Assembly: GCF_001598055.1 (NCBI RefSeq)
Contig: NZ_CP014844.1
Coordinates: forward strand, 186,001 to 250,000
Direction: 5' to 3'
Source of the DNA: Cupriavidus nantongensis
GTDB lineage: Bacteria; Pseudomonadota; Gammaproteobacteria; Burkholderiales; Burkholderiaceae
Length of the DNA: 64,000 nucleotides
The notes beneath the pieces are model-generated. The model was not told the DNA's origin and searched no databases. It worked only from the letters and a program-made list of their open reading frames with translations. Position 1 is the stretch's first letter; every line of letters starts with the position of its first letter. Shown here in pieces: positions 52,501-60,611 of this stretch. The translations under genes and the position numbers were made by a program.

Positions 52501-53511
52501 GCCGATGCCAGGCTGGCCCGGCTGTATCTGGCGCGCATGCAGTACGCCTACGGCCCGGACGAGCAGCACTGGGGCGAGGCGCTGCCGCAGGTCAACCTGT
52601 ATGCCGAGAACCTCAAGGGCGTCGACGGCGCACTGCTGGCGCGCAGCTCCAACCTGTACGGCCTGCTGACCACCGACGATCCGTTCCAGTACCTCGGCGG
52701 CATCGGGCTGGCGGTGCGCCACCTGACCGGCAAGGCGCCGGAGCTGCTGATCTCCAACCTGCGCGATGCCAGCCAGGCACGCACCGAGACCGCCGCCGGC
52801 TTCCTTGCCAGCGAGCTGCGCACGCGCTACTTCCATCCCGGCTGGATCGAGGGCATGAAGGCCGAGGGCTACAGCGGCGCGCTGAACGTGCTCGACACCG
52901 TCAACAACTTCTGGGGCTGGACCGCGGTCTCGCCCGAGATCGTGCGCGACGACCAGTGGACCGAGTTTGCCGAGGTCTATGTCAACGACAAGCACAAGCT
53001 CGGCCTCAACGAGTGGTTCGAACAGAACGCGCCGCAGGCCCAGGCGCAGGTGATCGAACGCATGCTCGAAGCCGCGCGCAAGGGTTACTGGAAGGCCGAC
53101 AGCAAGCTGCTGCAGACGCTGGCACAGCGCTATCAGGACCTGGCGCAGCGGCACGACATCGTCAGCCACAACCGCGCGTTCAACCAGTATCGCGAGCAGC
53201 AGGCGCGGGCCGCCGCGCCGGGCTATGGCTTGCAGCCGCGCGCCGCGGCGCCGCGTCCGGCGCCGGCGCCGCCGAAGGCTGCCGCGCCGGCCCCTGTGCC
53301 AGCGCCCGCCCGCGCACCCGCGCCGAACCAGCCGCAGCCCGTGCAAGGCATGGAGCTGGTGGAGCGCAAGTCGCCCGCGGCCGAGATCGTGCCGGTGCTG
53401 TCGTGGCTGGCCGGCGGCATCGCGCTGGCGGCCGCGATCGCCGGCGGCGCGCTCAGCGCGCGGCGGCGCTTTGCTGCCGGCAAATCAGAGGCATGGCTGC
53501 CGCACCGCTGA
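49516..53511 (+). CDS. CobN-like chelatase with signal peptide and C-terminal anchor (HmuS-like)
   Basis: A 1331-residue protein of the CobN/ChlH class, normally cobalt or magnesium chelatases. The CobN core is clear: YGTHGTQEWTPGKERGLS (about 540), YPYIVDDVGEAIQAKRRGRA (about 575), RNLYGFDPSKVPSREAW (about 812), DVVLSATGLYRDHFPNL (about 900) and LTTDDPFQYLGG (about 1052). Unlike B12-pathway CobN it begins with a signal peptide (MSPQTITSRLLWALLCLLLW to GAAQA) and ends with a Pro/Ala linker, a membrane helix (about 1296-1318) and a basic tail. That places it in the periplasm, anchored in the inner membrane. A strong Shine-Dalgarno (GAGGAGGT) precedes ATG 49516. No CobS/CobT partner is present. 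The context fits the HmuS iron dechelatase of Bacteroidetes; iron removal from haem is an inference. Confidence 0.88.
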   Translation: MSPQTITSRLLWALLCLLLWTGAAQAAAPRIAILTSSPVPAGKFGPLRELAQAQGMTLEAQYLERMPAQQVAPFIHNADLLIVDAPRDHIVTAMLQRLGPLWSEARVPRVLIATDRHEAHGVDDKLAAQLQAYYVNGGRGNFGAMMRTIAARQFHLRSDDGIPAPVVFPKAAYYHPRLAGVITTSPQEALAVSGSSGPVIGIAIHQAYVSGLDSAFIDDLIGRLEARHARVLTFYGPVMDADGITRMAMPGGKRLVDVLVNGQIMLNPHGRKAEFEQLDVPVLQVMPYRKGDAQAWQDDPHGISLTDTPFYLVQPELAGVIDPMLAAATAKGDGAIVGLPAQLDAVADKALALARLRHLPNADKRVAILYYNYPAGEKNLSASFLNLPKSLASTLAALRAAGYTTEAADQARLQRDLGALLAPFYRSGKLEPLLDAGLAVWMPMSQYRRWYDVQPAPFRAAVAQRWGSPEQSAMATTRGGEPGFVIPRLQLGNVALMPVPPRGERNESDEKALYHSTSTPLNHFYMAAYLWARQDREALVHYGTHGTQEWTPGKERGLSVTDQPYLVLGNVPVIYPYIVDDVGEAIQAKRRGRAVIVSHQTPPFRPAGLHTDLVALHDQLHAYLQQDQGAVKDAIRQQILARSASMHLFEDMGWSAARARADFGGYLDALHIHLHELGGALQPYGLHTFGQSQDPGLRLYTTMAMLGKDWLRRVFPDEPEELFAVDYAQLAQTPPYAMVRRYVAEGASLEELADARQREDMQRARQLYASLDATPENAGLLTALAGRHLQSGTGGDPVRNPDTLPTGRNLYGFDPSKVPSREAWKAGQAAAEAMIADWRKRHGRYPDKLAFSLWSVETMRHQGMLEAQAMAALGVRPKWDDGGRVVGVEPISAEELGRPRVDVVLSATGLYRDHFPNLMKWLAEAVKLAAAQPEAGNVVAANTRAVRERLSQLNVPAERLDALAVTRIFASESGDYGTGLNDAALATDTFGSGRQADARLARLYLARMQYAYGPDEQHWGEALPQVNLYAENLKGVDGALLARSSNLYGLLTTDDPFQYLGGIGLAVRHLTGKAPELLISNLRDASQARTETAAGFLASELRTRYFHPGWIEGMKAEGYSGALNVLDTVNNFWGWTAVSPEIVRDDQWTEFAEVYVNDKHKLGLNEWFEQNAPQAQAQVIERMLEAARKGYWKADSKLLQTLAQRYQDLAQRHDIVSHNRAFNQYREQQARAAAPGYGLQPRAAAPRPAPAPPKAAAPAPVPAPARAPAPNQPQPVQGMELVERKSPAAEIVPVLSWLAGGIALAAAIAGGALSARRRFAAGKSEAWLPHR

Positions 53512-53521
53512 GTTTCGTTTT

Positions 53522-53590
53522 GTCATTCCCGCGAAGGCGGGAATCCAGCGTCTTGAAAAGTCACTGGGTCCCCGCCTTCGCGGGGACGAC
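53522..53590. repeat. Paired REP-like repeat inside the haem operon
   Basis: Two inverted 27-base copies (53522-53548 and 53564-53590) of a self-complementary unit with core CCCGCGAAGGCGGG. They differ at a few positions by compensating changes, so the whole 69-base region can form one long hairpin. Similar units are common intergenic repeats in Burkholderiales and other proteobacteria. They occupy the 119-base gap between the chelatase gene and the ExbB-like gene. Confidence 0.75.
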
Positions 53591-53630
53591 GAGTAGTTTG
53601 ATTTGTGTATTCCCAGACGACTGAGACCCC

Positions 53631-54140
53631 ATGACACCCACCCTGCTCGAAACCCTGATGTACGACGTCGGCCAGCTGTTCCTGATCCCGACGCTGGCGC
53701 TGATCGCGCTGCTGTTCCTCTACGCCTTCTGGGCGCTCGGCGAATTCGCCATGCAGGCCTGGCTGCGCGCGCGTCATCCTATCGGCAGCGGGCGCGGCTA
53801 CGTGCTGGTGGCCTGGGCGCGCAAGCACAGGGTGGCCGATGCCGACGCGCTCGACGTCGCCGCGCACCGCCTGCTGGAGCGCCCGCGCATCGCCACGCGG
53901 GTGGCGCCGATGCTGGGGCTGGTGGCGACCATGATCCCGATGGGGCCGGCGCTGAAGGGGCTGTCCGGTGGCAACCTGGCCAATGTGGGCGAGAATCTCA
54001 CCATCGCATTCTCCGCGGTGATCCTGGCGCTGATCGCGGCCAGCATCACCTTCTGGGTGGTCAACGTGCGCCGGCGCTGGCTGGCCGAGGAACTGGTGTG
54101 GCTGGCGCAGTCGCGGCCGCAGTGGGAGGTGGACGAATGA
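53631..54140 (+). CDS. MotA/TolQ/ExbB-family proton channel protein (HmuT-like)
   Basis: A 169-residue inner-membrane protein with about three helices (about 15-38, 92-115 and 123-146). The central region RIATRVAPMLGLVATMIPMGPAL matches the family's conserved GLxxT segment. Such proteins form a pentameric proton channel around an ExbD/TolR-type partner and turn the proton gradient into mechanical work. The partner gene is next and overlaps by ATGA. In Hmu-type operons the equivalent is HmuT. Confidence 0.86.
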   Translation: MTPTLLETLMYDVGQLFLIPTLALIALLFLYAFWALGEFAMQAWLRARHPIGSGRGYVLVAWARKHRVADADALDVAAHRLLERPRIATRVAPMLGLVATMIPMGPALKGLSGGNLANVGENLTIAFSAVILALIAASITFWVVNVRRRWLAEELVWLAQSRPQWEVDE

Positions 54141-54484
54141 AGTTCCTGGAAGAGAGCGAGGCCGACGACCCGATCCTGTCGGTGGTGAACCTGATCGACG
54201 TGTTCCTGGTGGTGATCGCCGCGCTGCTGGTGGCGATCGCGCAGAACCCGGCCAACCCGTTCACCCATGATGACGTGACCATCATCAGGAATCCTGGCAA
54301 GCCCAACATGGAGATCGTGTCGCGCCAGGGCGAGAAGGTGGTGCGCTACCAGGCCAGCGGCCAGGTCGGCAGCGGCGACGGCATCAAGGCCGGCGTGGCG
54401 TACCGGATGCAGGACGGATCGATGGTGTACGTGCCGGAGCAGCCCGCGCCGCAGGCGTCGGTGCCGGCGAATGAAACGAGATAA
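54137..54484 (+). CDS. DUF2149 protein, ExbD-like partner (HmuU-like)
   Basis: A 115-residue protein with one membrane helix near the N-terminus (about 14-34, SVVNLIDVFLVVIAALLVAI). The Asp in NLIDVFL lies where ExbD and TolR carry their essential proton-binding Asp (FIDVMLVLL). The rest is a short periplasmic domain (YRMQDGSMVYVPEQ) with a Pro-rich end. The family is DUF2149. The overlapping start (ATGA) with the ExbB-like gene argues for a fixed complex. The ExbD analogy is my inference from the helix. Confidence 0.82.
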   Translation: MKFLEESEADDPILSVVNLIDVFLVVIAALLVAIAQNPANPFTHDDVTIIRNPGKPNMEIVSRQGEKVVRYQASGQVGSGDGIKAGVAYRMQDGSMVYVPEQPAPQASVPANETR

Positions 54485-55346
54485 AGGAAAGCGCGTGATC
54501 TCATTCCGCTTGGGTTTCCGCATGTGCGCGGCCGCCACGCTGGCCACGGCCGTTGCTGTACTGGGCGCTGGCTGTGCGACGTCGGGGCCGGCTCCATCGA
54601 CGGTCAGCGCCGCCTTTGCCGGCAAGCCCTACGTGCTGCTGGGCGAGGTGCACGACAACGCCGCCGGCCAGCAGCAGCGGCTGGCCGCGCTGGCGCGTGC
54701 AGTCGAACAAGGCTGGCGTCCGGCCATCGCCATGGAGCAGTTCGACCGCGAGCGCCAGTCCGATATCGACCGGGCCCGGCGCGAGCGCCCGCGCGATGCC
54801 GACTACCTGATCGCGCAGGCCGGCGGCGGCGCGTGGCAGTGGCCGCTGTACCGGCCGGTGGTGGCGCTGGCGCTGCAATACGATCTACCGCTGGTCGCCG
54901 CCAACCTGTCGCGCGCCGACGCGGGCAAGATCGTGCGCGGCGGGCTGGACGGGCTGTTTTCCGCGGCCGAGCGGCAGCAACTGGGACTGACCGGCGCGTT
55001 GCCGCCGGACCTGGTGGCGGCGCAGACCGCGGTGCTCGACCGCGGGCACTGCGGCAATTTCCCCAAGGCGATGCTGCCCGGCATGCTGGCGGCACAGGCC
55101 GCGCGCGACGCGGTGATGGCGCAGGCGTTGCGGCCTTATGCCGGGCGTGGCGCGGTGCTGATCGCGGGCAACGGGCATGTGCGGCGCGATGTGGGGGTGC
55201 CGCGCTGGCTGGGCGGTGAAGCCGGGCAGGCGCTCAGCATCGGCTATGTGGAAAGCGCGCCGGACAAGGGTGAGTTCGATATGGCAGTGGTGGTGCCGAA
55301 GGTCGAGCGCAAGGATCCTTGTCTGCAGGCGAAGCCTGCGGGCTGA
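54471..55346 (+). CDS. ChaN-family haem-binding lipoprotein
   Basis: A 291-residue lipoprotein. After a basic start the signal ends in the lipobox LGAGC (Cys about 35). The ChaN domain is shown by YVLLGEVHDNAAGQQQRLAALAR (GExHxN motif), AIAMEQFDRE, ALQYDLPLVAANLSRADAGKIVRG and LIAGNGHVRRDVGVPRWL. ChaN proteins of Campylobacter bind a pair of haems. The ATG at 54471 overlaps the DUF2149 gene by 14 bases; a GTG at 54495 is an alternative. It is the last gene of the haem operon and may present or hold haem for the chelatase-like protein. Confidence 0.86.
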   Translation: MKRDKGKRVISFRLGFRMCAAATLATAVAVLGAGCATSGPAPSTVSAAFAGKPYVLLGEVHDNAAGQQQRLAALARAVEQGWRPAIAMEQFDRERQSDIDRARRERPRDADYLIAQAGGGAWQWPLYRPVVALALQYDLPLVAANLSRADAGKIVRGGLDGLFSAAERQQLGLTGALPPDLVAAQTAVLDRGHCGNFPKAMLPGMLAAQAARDAVMAQALRPYAGRGAVLIAGNGHVRRDVGVPRWLGGEAGQALSIGYVESAPDKGEFDMAVVVPKVERKDPCLQAKPAG

Positions 55347-55694
55347 GGGGAATTGTCAAGGCCGGAGCCTCAACGAAGTCGCGCCCTCCACATACCCACC
55401 TGCCAACATCCACGTAAACCCCAACCCCATCTCCCCGGATTTGACAGCCTTTTGACAGTTTCCCCCGCCTAGAATCCGCCCCAAGGCCGGAAGTTCCGGC
55501 CTGACGTTCACCACAAGTCCAAGAACAGTCCCGGCCAGCCTCGCCGCGCCGGACAGGAGACAAGCCCGGTGCCACGCTGCTGCGCGCACCCGGTCCGCAT
55601 CCCGTCCCGCAAGGCCAGGCGCGCCGGAACCCCCGGGTCGGATCGCGGCAGCCATCGACGGCAAGCGATCACCGGTATTACCAAGGAGACCGCC
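55347..55694. other. Intergenic region upstream of the Tct transporter genes
   Basis: About 348 bases without a gene. It holds a pair of TTGACAG direct repeats (listed separately) and a possible -10 TAGAAT (55470-55475). No terminator for the haem operon was clearly found. Confidence 0.5.
55441..55458 (+). promoter_or_regulatory. TTGACAG direct repeat upstream of the Tct transporter genes
   Basis: TTGACAG occurs at 55441-55447 and 55452-55458, spaced 11 bases start to start, which is one helical turn. OmpR/PhoB-family regulators such as TctD bind 11-bp direct repeats of this layout. One copy could also be a -35 element. A TctE-like kinase is encoded at the right end of the window. Confidence 0.45.
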
Positions 55695-56663
55695 ATGCGC
55701 CGTACCTATTTCCGCTTTGCCCATGCCGTGATGGCATCCGCCACCCTCGCCGCCGCTGCCGTGGCCGCGCCCGCGTTCGCGATGGACAACGTCAAGGTCA
55801 TGATCGGCGCCAACCCCGGCGGCGGCTTCGACCAGACCGGCCGCTCGCTGGGCGCGGCGATGATCGCGGCGGGCCAGGCCAAGGCCGCTTCGTACGACAA
55901 CAAGGGCGGCGCCGGCGGCACCATCGCGCTGACCCAGTTCGTCAACACCGACAAGGGCAACCCCAATGCGCTGATGGTGGTGGGCGCGGTGATGGTCGGC
56001 GCGATCGAGACCAACAAGCCGCCGGTCACGCTGAAGAACGCCACCCCGATCGCGCGCCTGTTCGCCGACACCATGGTCATCACCGTGCCGGCCAGCTCGC
56101 CGATCAAGTCGATCAAGGACCTGACCACGCAGCTGAAGGCCAACCCGGGCAGCGTCAGCTGGGGCGGCGGCTCCAAGGGCTCGATCGACCATATCCTGGC
56201 CGGCCTGGTCGCCAAGGAAAGCGGCGTTGACCCGAAGAAGGTCAACTACGTGCCGTTCCAGGGCGGCGGCGAAGCCTCGGCCTCGATCATGGGCGGGCAC
56301 GTGACGGTCGGCATCGCCGGCGTGTCGGAGTTCCTGCCCTTTATCAAGAGCGGCAAGATGCGCGCGCTGGCGGTCACGTCCAAGGACCGCGTCGCCGATA
56401 TCCCGACGCTGAAGGAGCAAGGCGTCAATGTCGAGATCTACAACTGGCGCGGCGTGTACGGCGCGCCAGGCACGACCCCGGAGCAGCGCAAGGCCATGAT
56501 CGACGCGGTGGTCAAGGCCACCGAGAGCAAGGCCTGGAAGGACACGCTGCAAAAGAACGACTGGACCCCGTTCCTGCTGACCGGCGACGAGTTCGGCAAG
56601 TTCGTCGACAGCGAATCGACCCGCTTGGGCGCGACGCTGCGTGAACTGGGCGTGGCCAAGTAA
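55695..56663 (+). CDS. tctC: Tripartite tricarboxylate transporter binding protein (Bug/TctC)
   Basis: A 322-residue periplasmic binding protein of the Bug family. The signal peptide ends APAFAMDN (about residue 30). The binding fold shows IGANPGGGFDQTGRSLG, the conserved loop that holds a carboxylate ligand, and GSVSWGGGSKGSIDH. ATG 55695 has a good ribosome-binding site (AAGGAG). It is the first gene of a tctCBA set and captures citrate or a related organic acid. Confidence 0.93.
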   Translation: MRRTYFRFAHAVMASATLAAAAVAAPAFAMDNVKVMIGANPGGGFDQTGRSLGAAMIAAGQAKAASYDNKGGAGGTIALTQFVNTDKGNPNALMVVGAVMVGAIETNKPPVTLKNATPIARLFADTMVITVPASSPIKSIKDLTTQLKANPGSVSWGGGSKGSIDHILAGLVAKESGVDPKKVNYVPFQGGGEASASIMGGHVTVGIAGVSEFLPFIKSGKMRALAVTSKDRVADIPTLKEQGVNVEIYNWRGVYGAPGTTPEQRKAMIDAVVKATESKAWKDTLQKNDWTPFLLTGDEFGKFVDSESTRLGATLRELGVAK

Positions 56664-56920
56664 CACACTGCCCGCACGCAGGGCTGCAGTGCCCTGCGTA
56701 CCGCCTTAACGCACCTTCTCGCAACTTCTCGCTTTACCTGTCGTGCCTGCCGACGCCGCCGGTGATCCCGGCGGCCGGAAACACGGCGCGGGGCCCGGTG
56801 TCCACCTGCGATACCGAAGACAACAACATCTGTCGCCGGGCCCCGCCGCCGCGCGGGCAGCATCAGCCAGCGTCGCGCATGCCTGCCTCCGTGGCCGGCG
56901 ACCATGGCCAAGGAGTCTCC

Positions 56921-57394
56921 ATGAAACCCTCGCACCTCGCTATCGGCATCGCCGTGCTGGCGATCTCGCTGTTCTTCTTCCTCGGGCTGTCCGGCATCAC
57001 CGGCGACGAGGGCTATGCGGGCCTGTCGCCGCGCTTCGTGCCCACGCTGGTGGCGATCGGCCTGGCGGTGTGCGGCGCGCTGCTGACCTGGCAGGGCGTG
57101 CGCGGCGGTTTCCGCAACATGCCGGAAGAGGACGCCGAGCTGCCCAACGCGCCGCACAACTTCGGCGGTTTCGTCTGGGTCGCCGCGGGCCTGGTGCTGA
57201 ACATGGCGCTGATCGGCACGCTCGGCTTCGTGCTGTCGTCGACGCTGCTGATGGTCTGCGTGGCGCGCGGCTACGGCAGCCGCCGCCTCGTGCGCGACGC
57301 CATCATCGGGCTGTGCATCACGGTGCCGATGTGGGCGCTGTTCGAGTTCCTGCTCGGCATCAACCTGCCGCTGCTGCCCATCGCCGGCTTCTGA
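56921..57394 (+). CDS. tctB: Tripartite tricarboxylate transporter small membrane protein
   Basis: A 157-residue inner-membrane protein with four predicted helices. It has the TctB pattern: an N-terminal helix [15 protein letters not shown], the [18 protein letters not shown] segment and a last helix [17 protein letters not shown] lies 10 bases before ATG 56921. It lies 257 bases after tctC and 28 before tctA, the usual order. Confidence 0.92.
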   Translation: MKPSHLAIGIAVLAISLFFFLGLSGITGDEGYAGLSPRFVPTLVAIGLAVCGALLTWQGVRGGFRNMPEEDAELPNAPHNFGGFVWVAAGLVLNMALIGTLGFVLSSTLLMVCVARGYGSRRLVRDAIIGLCITVPMWALFEFLLGINLPLLPIAGF

Positions 57395-57422
57395 GCCCGC
57401 CCGTCCCGCAAGGAGTCTTCGC

Positions 57423-58937
57423 ATGGATACCCTGAACCAGCTGATGCACGGCTTTGCCGTCGCGATCACGCCGATCAACCTGATGTGGGCCCTGGTCGGC
57501 TGCTTCCTTGGCACCGCCATCGGCGTGCTGCCGGGCATCGGCCCGGCGCTGACGGTGGCGATGCTGCTGCCGCTGACCGCCAAGGTCGAGCCCACCGCGG
57601 CGCTGATCATGTTTGCCGGCATCTACTACGGCGCGATGTACGGCGGCTCGACCACCTCGATCCTGATGAACACGCCGGGCGAGTCCTCCACCATGGTCAC
57701 CGCCATGGAGGGCAACCTGATGGCCAAGAACGGGCGCGCCGGCCCGGCGCTGGCGACCGCGGCGATCGGCTCGTTCGTGGCCGGCACCATCGCCACCGTG
57801 ATGCTGTCGCTGTTCGCGCCGGTGGCCGCCGACGTGGCGCTGCAGTTCGGCCCGGGCGAGTACTTCATGATCATGCTGCTGGCCTTCACCACGGTGTCGG
57901 CGGTGCTGGGCTCGTCGCTGCTGCGCGGCATGACCGCGCTGTTCCTGGGACTGGGCATCGGCCTGATCGGCATGGATTCGCTGTCGGGCCAGACGCGCTA
58001 TTCGATGAACGTGCAGGAGCTGTACGACGGCATCGACATCGTGGTGGTCGCCGTGGGCCTGTTCGCGGTGGGCGAGGCGCTGTTCAACGCGTTCTTCCCG
58101 CAGCCGCCCAGCACCTACAACAAGCTCAGCTCGACCCATATGAACCGGTCGGACTGGAAGCGCTCGCTGCCGGCATGGATCCGCGGCACTTTCATCGGCT
58201 TCCCGTTCGGCCTGATCCCGGCGGGCGGCGCCGAGATCCCGACCTTCCTGTCGTACGCAACCGAGAAGAAGCTGTCGGACCACAAGGAAGAGTTCGGCAA
58301 GGTCGGCGCGATCGAAGGGGTGGCCGGCCCCGAGGCCGCCAACAACTCGGCCGTGACCGCGACCCTGGCGCCGCTGCTGACGCTGGGCATCCCCACCTCC
58401 AACACCACCGCGATCCTGCTGGCCGCGTTCCAGAACTACAACCTGCAGCCGGGCCCGATGCTGTTCCAGACCTCGGGCGACCTGGTGTGGGGCCTGCTGG
58501 CGTCGCTGTATATCGGCAACGTGATGCTGCTGGTGCTGAACCTGCCGGCGATCGGCCTGTGGGTGCGCATGCTGCGCGTGCCGACGCCGCTGCTGTACGG
58601 CGGCATCCTGATCTTCGCCGGCCTGGGCGCGTACGGCATCCGCCAGTCGTGGTTCGACCTGCTGCTGCTGTTCGTGATCGGCCTGCTCGGCATGGTGATG
58701 CGCCGCTTCGACTTCCCCACCGCGCCGGTGATCGTCGGCATGATCCTCGGGCCGATGGCGGAGAAGCAGCTGCGCAACGCGCTGTCGATCGGCCAGGGCG
58801 ACTGGAGCCTGTTCCTGCGCCAGCCGATCTCGGCCTCGATCCTGGCGCTGACGGTGGCGGTGGTGGTGATTCCGCGCCTGCTGCGCTGGCACGCCGGACG
58901 CGGTACCGCGCATGCGCAGGCTGACAACGCCGCGTGA
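57423..58937 (+). CDS. tctA: Tripartite tricarboxylate transporter large permease
   Basis: A 504-residue inner-membrane permease with about 12 helices. Signature stretches are [39 protein letters not shown] and [20 protein letters not shown]. It forms the channel that works with TctB and the TctC binding protein to import citrate or similar acids with a sodium or proton gradient. A good AAGGAG lies 7 bases before the ATG. Confidence 0.95.
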   Translation: MDTLNQLMHGFAVAITPINLMWALVGCFLGTAIGVLPGIGPALTVAMLLPLTAKVEPTAALIMFAGIYYGAMYGGSTTSILMNTPGESSTMVTAMEGNLMAKNGRAGPALATAAIGSFVAGTIATVMLSLFAPVAADVALQFGPGEYFMIMLLAFTTVSAVLGSSLLRGMTALFLGLGIGLIGMDSLSGQTRYSMNVQELYDGIDIVVVAVGLFAVGEALFNAFFPQPPSTYNKLSSTHMNRSDWKRSLPAWIRGTFIGFPFGLIPAGGAEIPTFLSYATEKKLSDHKEEFGKVGAIEGVAGPEAANNSAVTATLAPLLTLGIPTSNTTAILLAAFQNYNLQPGPMLFQTSGDLVWGLLASLYIGNVMLLVLNLPAIGLWVRMLRVPTPLLYGGILIFAGLGAYGIRQSWFDLLLLFVIGLLGMVMRRFDFPTAPVIVGMILGPMAEKQLRNALSIGQGDWSLFLRQPISASILALTVAVVVIPRLLRWHAGRGTAHAQADNAA

Positions 58938-59059
58938 TCCGCGTTAGCATGCGGTAGTCTCTCGGAGGCCCGGCGCCATGGCGTGCGGGCCTCTTGCTTT
59001 GCTCCGCCCCAACCTTGCAAAACAACAAGCGCCGGCGCCCCGCGCCAGGCCGCTGACCG

Positions 59060-60118
59060 ATGCCGCTTGCCGCCAACCGCTGGCTGTCCGCGCTGCCCAC
59101 GCTGGCGCTCGGGCTGGCCGCCGCCCTGCTCTGCACTCTCCTGCATACGCCGCTGCCGTGGATGATCGGGCCGCTGCTGGCGGTCGCCGCCGCGCGCATG
59201 GCCGGCGCCGACCTGCGCGCGCCGGCGCAGGCGCGCAATGCCGGCCAGTGGGTCATCGGCGCCTCGCTCGGGCTGTATTTCACGCCGGACGTGGTGGCGC
59301 GGCTGGTGGAGTACCTGCCGTACATCGTCGCCGCCTCGCTGTTCGCGCTGGCGCTGGGCGCTGGCGGCGCGCTGCTGCTGCGGCGGACCACCGGCGTCGC
59401 CTTCAAGACCGCGTTCTTTTCCACCGCCATCGGCGGCGCCTCGGAGATGGCCAACCTGGCCGAGCGCAACGGCGCGCGCATCGACCAGGTGGCGGCGGCG
59501 CATTCGCTGCGCGTGCTGATGGTGGTGGTGACGGTGCCGGCGATCTTCCAGTACGGCGGCATCCACGGGCTTGACCCGTATATCCCGGGTCCGCGCGTGG
59601 TCAGCGCGCCGGGGCTGGTGGCGCTGGTGGCGATCACGCTGGGCGTGGCATTGCTGGTCAAGCGGCTCAATATGCCCAACCCGTTCGTGATCGGCACGCT
59701 GCTGGCGGCGGCGGTGCTGACCGCCTGCGGCATCGAGCTGTCGGCCATCCCCACCTGGATGAGCCGGGCCGGCCAGCTGCTGATCGGGGTGTCGCTGGGG
59801 GTGCGCTTCTCGCGCGAGTTCCTGCATACCGCGCCGCGCTTCCTGTCGGGCGTAGCGCTGTACACCGTGCTGGCGCTGGTGGTGTCGGCGCTGTTCGGCT
59901 GGGGGCTGTCGGCGCTGTCGGGCGCGCACCCGGCCACGGTGATCCTGGGCACCACCCCGGGCGGCATCGCCGAGATGTGCATCACCGCCAAGGTGCTGGA
60001 GGTCGGGGTGCCGCTGGTGACGGCCTTCCACGTGATCCGGATGGCGTTCGTGGTGCTGGCCACCGGGCCCCTGTATCATTGGCTCAAACATCGCGTCGCG
60101 CCCGAGGAGACGGAATAG
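59060..60118 (+). CDS. AbrB-family membrane protein
   Basis: A 352-residue inner-membrane protein with about ten helices in two AbrB repeats (PF05145-type, once named for an ammonia-monooxygenase link). The repeats are marked by PWMIGPLLAVAAARMAG, FFSTAIGGASEMANLA and its counterpart ILGTTPGGIAEMCITAK. The transport substrate is unknown. It is co-directional with the Tct set and the thioesterase gene (62-base gap). Confidence 0.85.
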   Translation: MPLAANRWLSALPTLALGLAAALLCTLLHTPLPWMIGPLLAVAAARMAGADLRAPAQARNAGQWVIGASLGLYFTPDVVARLVEYLPYIVAASLFALALGAGGALLLRRTTGVAFKTAFFSTAIGGASEMANLAERNGARIDQVAAAHSLRVLMVVVTVPAIFQYGGIHGLDPYIPGPRVVSAPGLVALVAITLGVALLVKRLNMPNPFVIGTLLAAAVLTACGIELSAIPTWMSRAGQLLIGVSLGVRFSREFLHTAPRFLSGVALYTVLALVVSALFGWGLSALSGAHPATVILGTTPGGIAEMCITAKVLEVGVPLVTAFHVIRMAFVVLATGPLYHWLKHRVAPEETE

Positions 60119-60180
60119 CGGTCCGCCCGCAGGTCCGCCATTCGACCGCCATGGTGCGGCCAGCCAGAACAAGGAGCACC

Positions 60181-60594
60181 ATGCCCGAAGCCCTGACCCT
60201 TGCCGACATCGACGCCACGCTCGAGCGCGTGCTGGCGCCGTGGGTACGCCAGCTCGGCCTGCGCGCCGAAGCCGTCGACGCCCGGGGCGTGACGCTGCGC
60301 CTGCCGTTCAGCGAATCGTTCCGCCATGCAGGCGGCGTGGTCTGCGGCCAGGTGCTGATGTCCGCCGCGGATACCGCCATGATCGTCGCCGTGGCCAGCG
60401 CGCTGGGCGGGTTCCGGCCGATGACCACGGTGTCGCTGACCACCAACTTCATGCGCCCGGTGATCGACGGCGACGTGCTGGTGCGCGCCAATGTGCTGCG
60501 GCTGGGCAAGACCGTGGTGTTCGGCGAGATCGAGCTGACCGGCATCGACGGCAAGCTGGCGGTGCAGGCCACCACCACCTACGCGCTGCTCTGA
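60181..60594 (+). CDS. PaaI-type hotdog thioesterase
   Basis: A 137-residue hotdog-fold protein, probably an acyl-CoA thioesterase. The family pattern is FRHAGGVVCGQVLMSAADTAMIVAVASAL, with an Asp in the helix expected to be catalytic, and FMRPVIDGDVLVRANVLRLGKTV. ATG 60181 is preceded by AAGGAGC. An acyl-CoA substrate is inferred; the neighbours do not define it. Confidence 0.87.
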   Translation: MPEALTLADIDATLERVLAPWVRQLGLRAEAVDARGVTLRLPFSESFRHAGGVVCGQVLMSAADTAMIVAVASALGGFRPMTTVSLTTNFMRPVIDGDVLVRANVLRLGKTVVFGEIELTGIDGKLAVQATTTYALL

Positions 60595-60611
60595 CGCACT
60601 CCGGATCTCCC

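Noticed and set aside
49516-53511. Assignment as the B12-pathway cobaltochelatase subunit
   Set aside because: Signal peptide, membrane anchor, and the absence of CobS/CobT or other cobalamin genes nearby argue against it.
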